Part shown: positions 24,133-31,947 of the stretch, in pieces
Numbering within the stretch: position 1 is the stretch's first letter
How the letters are laid out: every line of letters begins with the position of its first letter
NCBI GenBank assembly: GCA_023301725.1
Contig: JALZUD010000002.1
Span: forward strand, 1-36,265
DNA length: 36,265 nucleotides
Source: Granulosicoccus sp.
Lineage (GTDB): Bacteria; Pseudomonadota; Gammaproteobacteria; Granulosicoccales; Granulosicoccaceae
Reading direction: 5' to 3'
The notes under the pieces: model-generated
The model's database searches: none
What the model was told of the DNA's origin: nothing
What the model saw: only the letters and a program-made list of their open reading frames with translations
Program-made: the position numbers and the translations under genes

Positions 24133-24918
24133 TTGACTATTAAAACTGTTGTCTGGGGCGAAAATGTTCACGATCAGACTAACCGAGTGGTTGCTGATAT
24201 TTATCCAGGCGGTATGCATACCTGTATTGCCAATGCGTTAAACGAGGACGCGCGAATATCGGCAAGCACTGCAACGTTACAAGACAACGAGCACGGTTTA
24301 ACTGAGCAGCGTTTAGCAGACACCGATGTTTTGCTTTGGTGGGGCCATGCTGCTCACGGTGATGTCGATGATGCCATCGTAGAGCGTGTTGTTGAACACG
24401 TCTGGTCTGGTATGGGTTTGATCTTGTTGCATTCTTCGCACTTCGCTAAACCCTTTAAACGTCTGATGGGTACGCCATGTGGTTTGACGTGGCGTGAAGC
24501 GGGGGAGCGCGAAAGATTGTGGGTTACCAGCCCTAATCATCCAATAGCTGAAGATCTGCCAGATCACTTCGAACTAGAAAACGAGGAGATGTACGGTGAG
24601 CCGTTTTCTGTGCCAGAGCCACTGGATACTGTGTTCATCAGCTGGTTTCAGGGCGGTGAGGTTTTTCGCTCAGGGCTTACTTATAAGCGAGGCGCAGGTA
24701 ACGTTTTTTACTTTCGGCCAGGGCATGAAACCTATCCCACCTATCACGATACCAACGTCAAGAAGGTTCTAAACAACGCTGTACGCTGGGCCTATAACCC
24801 ACAACAACGACGCACTAACGTAACTGACGCACCAAACAGGACGGTGGAAAATGCGCTAGAGGCTATTGAGGCACGAGGCCCGAAGCTGCATCAGGATGGT
24901 GAAGAAGGGTACAGATAG
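24133..24918 (+). CDS. ThuA-like domain protein (trehalose-utilisation family)
   Basis: A 261-residue cytoplasmic protein with the class-I-amidotransferase-like fold of the ThuA family. The N-terminus is TIKTVVWGENVHD. Then come DVLLWWGHAAHGDV, GMGLILLHSSHFAKPFK, NHPIAEDLPDHFELENEEMY and RGAGNVFYFRPGHETYPTYH. The last contains the conserved C-terminal glycine-rich strand and histidine. In rhizobia ThuA works with ThuB, a Gfo/Idh/MocA oxidoreductase, in making or processing 3-keto-disaccharides. Here too it is directly followed by a Gfo/Idh/MocA gene, overlapping by one base. It is 36 bases downstream of proV and on the same strand. The unusual point is the betaine-type importer in place of a sugar importer. 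Confidence 0.85.
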   Translation: MTIKTVVWGENVHDQTNRVVADIYPGGMHTCIANALNEDARISASTATLQDNEHGLTEQRLADTDVLLWWGHAAHGDVDDAIVERVVEHVWSGMGLILLHSSHFAKPFKRLMGTPCGLTWREAGERERLWVTSPNHPIAEDLPDHFELENEEMYGEPFSVPEPLDTVFISWFQGGEVFRSGLTYKRGAGNVFYFRPGHETYPTYHDTNVKKVLNNAVRWAYNPQQRRTNVTDAPNRTVENALEAIEARGPKLHQDGEEGYR

Positions 24919-25961
24919 TGAGCGCTACTATTCGCATGCCCATACGCATGTTAATACTCGGTGCCGGCGGCATGGCGAATACACATGCCCAGAAATACAA
25001 TGGTATTGAGGGTGTCAAACTGGTTGCAGGTGTTGAGCAAAGGCCTGAGGTGCTCGAAGCATTCTGTAATGAACACAGTATCGAGCATAGATTCACGTCT
25101 CTCGATGATGCTTTGGCGTGGAACCAGTTCGATGCTGTATCAAACGTTACCCCCGATGCCATACATTATGAAACCACTATGGCATTGTTGCGCGCTGGAA
25201 AGCATGTGCTGTGTGAAAAACCGCTTGCGGCTAACGAAGCGCACGCCAAGCAGATGGCGCAACTAGCTACCGATACTGGCTTGGTTAACATGGTTAATCT
25301 GACCTATCGTGAAGTGCCGGCCTTGCAAAAAGCGGCTGCAATGGTTATCGATGGTGCTATCGGCAAGGTTCGACATTTTGAAGCATCCTATCTGCAAAGC
25401 TGGCTGACACAATCTGCGTGGGGTGATTGGAAGACTGAATCACAATGGCTCTGGCGCTTGTCGAGCGCGCACGGGTCAAATGGTGTGCTGGGGGATGTAG
25501 GCATTCATATACTGGACTTTGCCACTTTCGTTGCCGGCAGTATGCCGACGGATATCAGTTGCCGTTTGAAGACGTTTAACAAGGCAAAAGACGATCAGGT
25601 CGGTGAGTATTCCCTGGATGCTAACGACAGTTTTGTTATGCATGCCGAGCTTGAAAACGGTGCCGTAGGAACGGTATCTGCAACCCGTTTTGCTTCAGGC
25701 CACCACAACGATTTACGATTGAGATTGTACGGTGATAAGGGCGGAATGGAAGTCTTGTTTGAAAAAAACCAAAGCCAGCTTAATGTCTGTCTTGACGATG
25801 ATTTGCTAGCCGCTCGGTGGGAGCCGGTGGACGCCGAAGCCGTGCCTTCAAACTACGAACGTTTTGTCACTGCAATACGCACAAACACTCAGGCAACCCC
25901 GGATTTTGCCAAAGGCGCATCCTTACAGTATTGGCTGGATACTGCGATGCGCCGTGACTGA
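24918..25961 (+). CDS. Gfo/Idh/MocA-family NAD(P)-dependent oxidoreductase
   Basis: A 347-residue sugar or polyol oxidoreductase. The Rossmann nucleotide-binding motif is LGAGGMANTHAQKY at the N-terminus. The family signature is GKHVLCEKPLA near residue 100, and the C-terminal domain has GVLGDVGIHILDF with the catalytic aspartate and histidine near 190-200. It starts at GTG inside the TAGTG overlap with the ThuA-like gene, so the two are translationally coupled and probably act in one pathway, like ThuA and ThuB. It converges on the Ldh2-type gene with no spacer. The substrate is unknown; a keto-sugar or inositol-like compound is typical for the family. Confidence 0.9.
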   Translation: MSATIRMPIRMLILGAGGMANTHAQKYNGIEGVKLVAGVEQRPEVLEAFCNEHSIEHRFTSLDDALAWNQFDAVSNVTPDAIHYETTMALLRAGKHVLCEKPLAANEAHAKQMAQLATDTGLVNMVNLTYREVPALQKAAAMVIDGAIGKVRHFEASYLQSWLTQSAWGDWKTESQWLWRLSSAHGSNGVLGDVGIHILDFATFVAGSMPTDISCRLKTFNKAKDDQVGEYSLDANDSFVMHAELENGAVGTVSATRFASGHHNDLRLRLYGDKGGMEVLFEKNQSQLNVCLDDDLLAARWEPVDAEAVPSNYERFVTAIRTNTQATPDFAKGASLQYWLDTAMRRD

Positions 25962-26948
25962 TCACGCTAACGATTGTGCAAGTTCCCATACAGCGCTGTT
26001 GATGTTGACTTCGGTAGGCAGCTGGCGGCAGCTTCCGGGTAACCTTGCACCTTCCTGTTCATCAACAGCATCTGACAGCCGAGCAAGCCGATCCCAGAAC
26101 ATATCACCAGATACTGCGGTGGGATCTATCAGGAAATAGAATTGACCAAGATTGTGTGGTTGGCCCTCCGGCACTTTCAAACCTTTCACATCCAGAGAAT
26201 TTACGCTGCCAGTGATGGCTGCGGCTAGCATCTCGGCCATAAGACCAAAGCCGTAACCTTTGTAACCGCCAGTAGAGACTAAAGAACCCTTCAACGCCAC
26301 GTTGGGGTCGGTTGTTGGTGCCCCACTGCTATCAACCGCCCAGCCCGTGGGAATACTCTGGCCGGCAGCGGCTGCCATCGTTATCTTGCCCAACGCCACA
26401 GCACTGGTGCTTTGATCAAATTGAAATGCGACACCACCTGATTGAGCTGGCACAGCCATCGCAATTGGGTTTGTTCCAATGACAGCTTTGTTACCACCTG
26501 GTGGTGATACAACGGCTGATGCATTGGTAAAACCGATGCTCATCATGCCCGCTTGTGCAATTTGCTCGGTGAAGTAGCCCAAGGATGTGCAGGTATGTGC
26601 GTGGCAGACAGCTAGCGAGCAGGTACCTGTGGTTTTAACTGTGTCGATAGCTTTTGGCAATGCCCTGGCAAAAGCTGCTTGCGCAAAGCCAAATTTTGCA
26701 TCCACTTTAACCGTTGCACTGCGTGGCATGCTGACAACTGGTTCCACTGATCCGTTGACACGTCCTGACACTAGCTGCGTGCAATAGCTTTCCAGATAAT
26801 ACAATCCGCAGATTAAATTACCTGTAGCCTCGGCTTTGCGTACTGCCTTTGCAACCTCTACTGCAATCCAGTCGAGTGCGCCATGCTTAACCAAAGCGTT
26901 GGTTGCTACAGTTTGAATATCATCCAGACTAACGGTGATTGTGCTCAT
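25962..26948 (-). CDS. Ldh2-family (malate/L-lactate/ureidoglycolate-type) NAD(P)-dependent dehydrogenase
   Basis: A 328-residue cytoplasmic 2-hydroxy-acid or imino-acid oxidoreductase of the family that also includes delta1-piperideine-2-carboxylate reductases. Motifs are HAHTCTSLGYFTEQIA with the catalytic histidine region, FTNASAVVSPPGG, GTNPIAMAVP, GYKGYGFGLMAEML and GQFYFLIDP near the C-terminus. The usual SNHFGALGYY motif is here HAHTCTSLGYF, so it belongs to a side branch. The start ATG at 26948 gives MSTITVSLDDIQ. It lies downstream of the FKBP gene on the same strand after a 117-base gap. Lactate, malate or a cyclic imino acid are all possible substrates. Confidence 0.85.
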   Translation of the reverse strand: MSTITVSLDDIQTVATNALVKHGALDWIAVEVAKAVRKAEATGNLICGLYYLESYCTQLVSGRVNGSVEPVVSMPRSATVKVDAKFGFAQAAFARALPKAIDTVKTTGTCSLAVCHAHTCTSLGYFTEQIAQAGMMSIGFTNASAVVSPPGGNKAVIGTNPIAMAVPAQSGGVAFQFDQSTSAVALGKITMAAAAGQSIPTGWAVDSSGAPTTDPNVALKGSLVSTGGYKGYGFGLMAEMLAAAITGSVNSLDVKGLKVPEGQPHNLGQFYFLIDPTAVSGDMFWDRLARLSDAVDEQEGARLPGSCRQLPTEVNINSAVWELAQSLA

Positions 26949-27065
26949 GGAATTTATTGTTCTATTGCGATGACAAGGTGAATAGCTGGCGCTGTCGGAG
27001 GCGCTCCAGATTCAATGAGAGCGGGCGTCATTTTGGTTCTGCCGCTTGAAGCTACTCAGGTGTTG

Positions 27066-27539
27066 CTAGTTGGGATTGATGCCGAGAAGCTCAACGTCAA
27101 AAATCAATGTGGAGCCTGGAGCAATTTTTCCAGCAGCTCTGTTGCCATAAGCTAATTCACTGGGGATGTAAAAGCGCGTTTTGTCTCCCACTACCATGAG
27201 CTGCAAGCCTTCAGTCCACCCTTTAATAACCTGATTCAAGCCAAATGTAATGGGCTCTCCTCTGTCTACTGAGCTATCGAATACAGTGCCATCAATTAAC
27301 GTGCCGTGATAGTGAACATTAACGCGATCACTAGCGCTCGGTTTAGTCTCACCTGAGCCTGGCTCGAGTACCTTGTATTGCAAGCCGCTGGTAGTGGTTT
27401 TTACCCCATCTTCAGACGTATTCTGGCTCAGGAAGGCCTCACCCTTTTGTTTGTTTTCAGACGCCTTGCCGCGATTCAAAAACTGCTGTGCAAGAAACCA
27501 GAGTGCGAGCGCCGCGAGGATAATGACAACGTATTTCAT
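27066..27539 (-). CDS. Membrane-anchored FKBP-type peptidyl-prolyl cis-trans isomerase
   Basis: A 157-residue protein. An N-terminal hydrophobic segment YVVIILAALALWFLAQQFL acts as an uncleaved anchor or signal, so the catalytic domain faces the periplasm. A short spacer runs to about residue 48, where TSGLQYKVLEPGSGE starts the FKBP domain. Active-site aromatic and acidic residues are seen in VNVHYHGTLIDGTVFDSS, FGLNQVIKGWTEGL and RFYIPSELAYG. It speeds proline isomerisation during folding of exported proteins. It sits 73 bases downstream of the gamma-butyrobetaine-dioxygenase-like gene, on the same strand, with no functional link to it that I can see. Confidence 0.92.
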   Translation of the reverse strand: MKYVVIILAALALWFLAQQFLNRGKASENKQKGEAFLSQNTSEDGVKTTTSGLQYKVLEPGSGETKPSASDRVNVHYHGTLIDGTVFDSSVDRGEPITFGLNQVIKGWTEGLQLMVVGDKTRFYIPSELAYGNRAAGKIAPGSTLIFDVELLGINPN

Positions 27540-27612
27540 GGGTGTGTTTTGTTTTTAAAAGGGTTCTGGCCATGGAGTATACGTGCAAGTCCACCTATTG
27601 GCGTTTTACCGG

Positions 27613-28734
27613 CTACGAGGCGTTTGCGCCTAAGGTTCTGTAGGTGCTTCGAAGTGATCCCCTGTCAACATAGCAGCCTCGCAAATGGCGCTCACCGTCT
27701 TCTGCGACGAAGGCTTCGCGACCGTGCACTACGCGGTGGTTGTCGAACACAATACATTCGCCTGCCGATAAACGAAAGCGCGTAACAAAACGATCCTCTT
27801 TGAGCATGCGATGGAAATGACACAAAGCTGGATAGTAGTCGTCCAATAAGCTTTGTGGCAGATCTATGCTGTCTTGCAAGTGTTGAGAGATTGTGAGTCC
27901 GGAGACATTGCCAGCTGCATCGAGTTCGATGATGCGTTGGTGTGCACGGTAATCCCAGCCGATGTGCCGCCGATAAAACGGAATATCATGTGCACAAAGC
28001 AAGTTGAAAAACTCAGGTTTCTCGTTGCGTAGAGTTTCCGCTACGGCTGTTCCGTCTACAAATAAACTGCGACCACCGCTAACGTCGTTTGCACGACAGT
28101 GTAAAAACTGAACGCCGGGCGCTGAATCTTCATTGGGCAGATCGGTATGCAGTTCCAGTGCATTAGCTGTGTAAGCCAGATTGGTTGGGTCGATGGTTAA
28201 TCGCACATCAAAATAATAGCCATCGACCACTGGCGTCACAGGACCTAATGATGTGGCAAGCCTTGTGAGTGATTCGTCGCTGTTATGCATGTCTGTGACA
28301 AGCGCAATACCGTCTTCAATCAAGGCATGTGCAAAGCGTTTTTTCTCAGTGTCGTTGGTTTCAATGTCGTGTTGTGTCACCCTTTTAAAATTTGCATAAC
28401 CGTCGGCATACCACGGACGTCGCGGTATGTCGGCGATGTCAGGTATTCGCCCACCGTTGGCAGCAAAATCGCTCAACATAGACAATGGCAGCACGCTCTG
28501 GTGTTGTTCGTCGCGCCAGTCAATAGTGAGTTTTCCGTTGTGCATGCTTACCGCCGATGGGTAGGGCGGGCAAGGCAGTTCAGAGATTTCAAAAACACGC
28601 TCACGGGTGGCCGGATCAATGGTGCTTGAGCACGCATCACGTAGCCAGTAGTAGTTGAAGTAGAAAAGTCCCGTTGACAGGGGAACGTAAAGTCCTTTTT
28701 TGTCAAGTTTGATAGCGTGGTTTTCAGAGTGCAT
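27613..28734 (-). CDS. Fe(II)/2-oxoglutarate dioxygenase, gamma-butyrobetaine-hydroxylase-like (TauD/BBOX)
   Basis: A 373-residue enzyme. The N-terminal domain is the small DUF971-like fold found in gamma-butyrobetaine and trimethyllysine dioxygenases (FNYYWLRDACSST, then LTIDWRDEQHQSVLPLSML). The catalytic TauD domain follows. The iron ligands are His196 and Asp198 in LELHTDLP and His337 in VVHGREAF; FRLSAGECIVFDNHR lies near the 2-oxoglutarate site. If specific for gamma-butyrobetaine it would make carnitine. Only one cysteine (Cys35) is in the N-terminal motif where animal enzymes have a zinc-binding Cys cluster, so the zinc site seems lost. Its start overlaps the end of the class II aldolase gene by 11 bases, so the two are coupled. 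The substrate may be a different quaternary ammonium or hydroxy compound. Confidence 0.85.
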   Translation of the reverse strand: MHSENHAIKLDKKGLYVPLSTGLFYFNYYWLRDACSSTIDPATRERVFEISELPCPPYPSAVSMHNGKLTIDWRDEQHQSVLPLSMLSDFAANGGRIPDIADIPRRPWYADGYANFKRVTQHDIETNDTEKKRFAHALIEDGIALVTDMHNSDESLTRLATSLGPVTPVVDGYYFDVRLTIDPTNLAYTANALELHTDLPNEDSAPGVQFLHCRANDVSGGRSLFVDGTAVAETLRNEKPEFFNLLCAHDIPFYRRHIGWDYRAHQRIIELDAAGNVSGLTISQHLQDSIDLPQSLLDDYYPALCHFHRMLKEDRFVTRFRLSAGECIVFDNHRVVHGREAFVAEDGERHLRGCYVDRGSLRSTYRTLGANAS

Positions 28735-29500
28735 AGTTGCTACCCTCGTTGTCCAGAATTTCTTTTAAATCGTCGAAGTGCTTTGTCGATTGACCCGGGT
28801 AGGCTTCAATCTCCGAAGCTGTTTTTTCTGCTATTTCGGCACTTAATATCCTGAGTGGCTGGCCAGTTTGCAGAGCACGAATATAGGTTTCAGCAGCGCG
28901 CTCAAAATAAAACAAGCGATTGAACGTATCTGCTACAGAGTCACCCAGTATCAGCACGCCATGATTTCCCATCAGCATGACTTTGCAGCGTGGATCCTTT
29001 AATAGTTTGGCGCATCGCTCCCCCTCGATCTCGGTAGCAAGGCCACCAAAGCCATCATCAATCACAACCCGCTGAAAAAAAGTAGCTGTGTTCTGATCTA
29101 TGGGGGGTAACGTTGAATCGGCCAGGCTTGCAAGCACGGTCGAGAATATGGGGTGCAGATGCATAACACATCGAGCATGCGGACAATGTCTGTGTACCAT
29201 GCCGTGTAGGCCCCAGGCCGTTATGTCAGGTGCATCATTGCCCTGCATCGTTAGTGGATCGTCAACATCCAGTAACAGCAGATCTGAAGCTTTGATCAGC
29301 GAGAAATGTCGTTGGTCCGGATTCATTAAAAAGCGGCGACCAGAGCTATCGATCGCTAGCGAAAAATGATTGGCAACAGCCTCGTGAAAATTCAGGCGCG
29401 CCGCCCAGCGAAAGGCTGCTGCAAGATCAATACGTTCCTGATGGTGCGAGTCATGGAGCGAATCGATGCGTGTTGATGTGTTTGTGGGTTGCGCGTGCAT
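28724..29500 (-). CDS. Class II aldolase/adducin-family protein
   Basis: A 258-residue protein. The start of the domain is RIDLAAAFRWAARLNFHEAV. Metal-binding histidines are seen in CVMHLHPIFSTVLASL and MGNHGVLILGDSVADTF. In the family these hold zinc or another divalent metal for aldol cleavage or decarboxylation of a hydroxy-keto acid. The helix FNRLFYFERAAETYIRAL near the C-terminus is typical of the branch often annotated simply as aldolase/adducin. It is the first gene of a two-gene unit with the dioxygenase at 28734, and it is divergent from a LysR regulator with a clear operator between. It is a different branch from the OtnC-like protein at 20436. The substrate is unknown. Confidence 0.85.
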   Translation of the reverse strand: MHAQPTNTSTRIDSLHDSHHQERIDLAAAFRWAARLNFHEAVANHFSLAIDSSGRRFLMNPDQRHFSLIKASDLLLLDVDDPLTMQGNDAPDITAWGLHGMVHRHCPHARCVMHLHPIFSTVLASLADSTLPPIDQNTATFFQRVVIDDGFGGLATEIEGERCAKLLKDPRCKVMLMGNHGVLILGDSVADTFNRLFYFERAAETYIRALQTGQPLRILSAEIAEKTASEIEAYPGQSTKHFDDLKEILDNEGSNYAL

Positions 29501-29585
29501 CTTTCAATGTTCCTGGTGGTCAATCTATCAGGGCGATGCTAGAACGTTTGCAGAATCCAGACAAACGATGTATTTTTCGTCCAGC

Positions 29586-29602
29586 CATTAGTGTTTCTAA
29601 TG
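29586..29602. promoter_or_regulatory. LysR-type operator (T-N11-A box) in the divergent promoter
   Basis: CATTAG at 29586-29591 and CTAATG at 29597-29602 are perfect inverted arms around TGTTT. The core T at 29588 and A at 29600 are 11 bases apart, the classic LysR T-N11-A pattern. It lies 20 bases upstream of the LysR gene and about 85 bases upstream of the class II aldolase gene. This is the expected site for autoregulation and control of the aldolase-dioxygenase pair. Confidence 0.65.
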
Positions 29603-29621
29603 TGCACAACGGGAGTTAACA

Positions 29622-30512
29622 ATGTCGCACGCAGCCTTACCGCCACTTAACTGGTTGCGTGCTTTTGAAGCGGCTGCACGGCATTTGTCATTCACTGCGG
29701 CATCAAATGAATTGCACTTGACACAATCAGCGGTGTCGCAGCATATTCGTAGTCTTGAGGGTTTTCTTGGCAAACCTTTGTTTGTTCGCCATGCTCGTTC
29801 TCTAGCACTGACTGAGGAGGCAACAAATTACCTGCCAGCGGTGCGCGAGGCTTTTCGAGTACTGCAAACGGGAACATCGGCATTTCCGGGTATGCCCTCA
29901 GCGCGTTCTGTGACCCTGCAATGTAATATGGGATTCGCCACCTACTGTCTGGTTCCAAGGTTACCCGCCTTGCTTGCTGCGCACCCTTGGCTAGAACTCA
30001 ACATCGTTACCCCAATCTGGGATCCGGAACAAACAGCGGCTCGTGCTGATGTTGAAATTCGTTTTGGTTCCGTGGATGCGCTCGGACTTGCACCTCAGAT
30101 TACTCGTCTGACACGTGAGACGTTCTATCCGGTCTGTTCTCCCTCGATTGCTCAGGGGGTGGATTGGCGAACGACTCCATTGTTTGACTGTGCAGGAGTG
30201 CTGGCCACCTGGCAGGGCTGGTTAAGTGGGCAGGGCGAGGCTCTGGCACCTGGACGGGTTGTCACTCTATGTTCAACGTTTTCTGTGTCAATAGGGGCGG
30301 CATTGGCGGGAGCCGGTTTGGCAATGGCGCATGACAGTCTAGTCGCTGACGCATTGGCGAGTGGGCAACTAGTCAGGCCATTCGAGCAGTCTGTTGAGAT
30401 GAACGAATGCTACTGTCTTATAGAGCCGCAAGAGCACCTTCGCACGCCTTCATCGAGTGCACTTGCGCAGTGGCTAACAGCCCAGTTCAAAGCAGAGGAT
30501 GTTTCAACGTAG
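29622..30512 (+). CDS. LysR-family transcriptional regulator, GcvA-like
   Basis: A 296-residue regulator. The N-terminal winged helix-turn-helix is LSFTAASNELHLTQSAVSQH, preceded by LPPLNWLRAFEAAARH, the opening typical of the GcvA branch. A LysR substrate-binding domain covers about residues 90-295 (VTLQCNMGFATYCLVPRLPA, later GAALAGAGLAMAHDSLV). It is transcribed away from the class II aldolase and dioxygenase genes. A T-N11-A operator lies in the 121-base gap. It is therefore the likely activator or repressor of that pair, responding to a pathway metabolite. GGGAG lies 7 bases before the ATG. Confidence 0.93.
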   Translation: MSHAALPPLNWLRAFEAAARHLSFTAASNELHLTQSAVSQHIRSLEGFLGKPLFVRHARSLALTEEATNYLPAVREAFRVLQTGTSAFPGMPSARSVTLQCNMGFATYCLVPRLPALLAAHPWLELNIVTPIWDPEQTAARADVEIRFGSVDALGLAPQITRLTRETFYPVCSPSIAQGVDWRTTPLFDCAGVLATWQGWLSGQGEALAPGRVVTLCSTFSVSIGAALAGAGLAMAHDSLVADALASGQLVRPFEQSVEMNECYCLIEPQEHLRTPSSSALAQWLTAQFKAEDVST

Positions 30513-30742
30513 GATTCTACTAACGCTGCGTTGAAAATAGAACAAGTGGTAAGCTGTTTAGGCGATGATTTCGTAACAATAAATATACGTCTTTCATTTC
30601 TGAACTTTGGCGATGATCTGCTTTCAATATGGCCATTGGGTTGGGCCATGCATGTTAAACAATGGCAAAGGACAGCTTATTGATTTGCTGACCCGACACA
30701 GTAGGGATCGTTACTTTTTTGTAGCAATTTAGGAATAATTTC

Positions 30743-31246
30743 ATGAGCCGTGTACTCAAAAAACGTCGACAATTTCTCATAATGAGCGCAGCTTCAAGCA
30801 CGGCTATCCTTGCTGGCGCAGTCTCACAAACGGCTCTTGCAAAAGAGCTTGATGCCACAGAAACTATGCGTGGAGGGGCGAATAACTATCGCCCGGGTGC
30901 GCCGGTGGTCGATCGTATCGGTGGCGGTGGATTCTGGATGACAGGATCTGTTCGCCGTGCAGGTGATGGAGAGCCGTTAGTCGGGCGCCGTATCCAAATG
31001 TGGGCGCACACCACCGAAGGCCATGAAAGAGATGACCGAAGCCACGGTGCTGTGCTAACTGACAGCAATGGCATGTTTCGATTAGAGATGCCACAGATTG
31101 TTCCAGCATTTGGTCAGGCGCATGCACATCTTGCCTACGACGCTGAGTTTGACGATGGTGGCTTTAAAACAGTATTCCTACGTCCTCTCATGGCTAGTTC
31201 AAAAGATAAGACCTTGAATGTGGATTTTGTACTGCAAAGCGCTTGA
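30743..31246 (+). CDS. Tat-exported intradiol-dioxygenase-like protein
   Basis: A 167-residue protein. The N-terminus KKRRQFLIMSA with a hydrophobic stretch to about residue 33 is a twin-arginine signal, implying export of a folded or cofactor-bound protein. The mature part looks like the beta-sandwich core of intradiol ring-cleavage dioxygenases: GSVRRAGDGEPLVGRRIQMW, then VLTDSNGMFRLEMP, then FGQAHAHLAYD with His127 and His129. Classical enzymes bind iron with two tyrosines and two histidines. Here the two histidines remain, but at the tyrosine places I see His in TEGHERD and Phe in PAFGQ, so normal catechol cleavage is doubtful. AGGA lies 9 bases before the ATG. The heme membrane protein follows after 52 bases, so the two are probably co-transcribed. 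Confidence 0.75.
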   Translation: MSRVLKKRRQFLIMSAASSTAILAGAVSQTALAKELDATETMRGGANNYRPGAPVVDRIGGGGFWMTGSVRRAGDGEPLVGRRIQMWAHTTEGHERDDRSHGAVLTDSNGMFRLEMPQIVPAFGQAHAHLAYDAEFDDGGFKTVFLRPLMASSKDKTLNVDFVLQSA

Positions 31247-31298
31247 CGCCTAGCCGTATATCTCAGGCTGATGACGCGTTTTTTGATAAGGCAAGCCG

Positions 31299-31922
31299 GT
31301 GCATAAAATGCGTGTATCTGGCGTGAGTCGGCTGATACTATGGTTTTCAGCTAGTGTCGTTGTGCTGTTGGCGTTGGCCATTGCTGTTACTAGCCCACTG
31401 CTTGCTTCGCGCGACATCATTTACATCACTGCAGGCTTGGCGGGGGTGTTCGGTATGGGGCTATTACTGTTTCAGCCACTGCTTATTGGTGTGCCGTTGC
31501 CTAGTGTTCGGCAGCCACATGTAAGGCGCACACACCGATGGCTTGGCTTTGCTCTCACAAGCATGGTGTTGTTGCATGTTGTAGGGCTATGGATATTCAG
31601 TCCACCAGATGTCATTGATGCATTGCTACTGCGATCCCCTACTGCATTCTCGTTGTGGGGTGTTATTGCTATGTGGGCAGTGCTGATAAGCTCTGTCCTT
31701 GTAATGCTCAGACGCCGTTTAAAAATATCAGTACGGGTTTGGCGCGTTGCGCACACAACGTTGGCAGTGGTGATTGTTTTCAGCACGGTTGTTCATGCTT
31801 GGCTTATTGAAGGTGCTATGGGCACGATATCTAAGACCGTGCTGTGTGCATCTGTAATAGCCGCCACGATTTGGGTGATCTACCGCTTGTTCTTGCCACC
31901 CAATCGCAATCGGCAAAAATAG
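31299..31922 (+). CDS. Ferric-reductase-like transmembrane b-type cytochrome
   Basis: A 207-residue integral membrane protein with about six helices. Histidines 79 (VRRTHRW) and 93 (LLHVVGLW) lie 14 residues apart, and histidines 152 (RVAHTTLA) and 166 (VVHAWLIEG) also lie 14 apart. This is the bis-histidine pattern that holds two stacked b hemes in ferric-reductase/NOX-type domains. There is no FAD or NADPH domain, so electrons must come from or go to a separate partner. The Tat-exported intradiol-like protein just upstream is the obvious candidate. The start is GTG at 31299 with AAGG 7 bases upstream; an ATG at 31308 would remove three residues. It converges on the next gene. Confidence 0.82.
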   Translation: MHKMRVSGVSRLILWFSASVVVLLALAIAVTSPLLASRDIIYITAGLAGVFGMGLLLFQPLLIGVPLPSVRQPHVRRTHRWLGFALTSMVLLHVVGLWIFSPPDVIDALLLRSPTAFSLWGVIAMWAVLISSVLVMLRRRLKISVRVWRVAHTTLAVVIVFSTVVHAWLIEGAMGTISKTVLCASVIAATIWVIYRLFLPPNRNRQK

Positions 31923-31947
31923 TTGCTAGTTGCTCTGGGCGAAAAAG

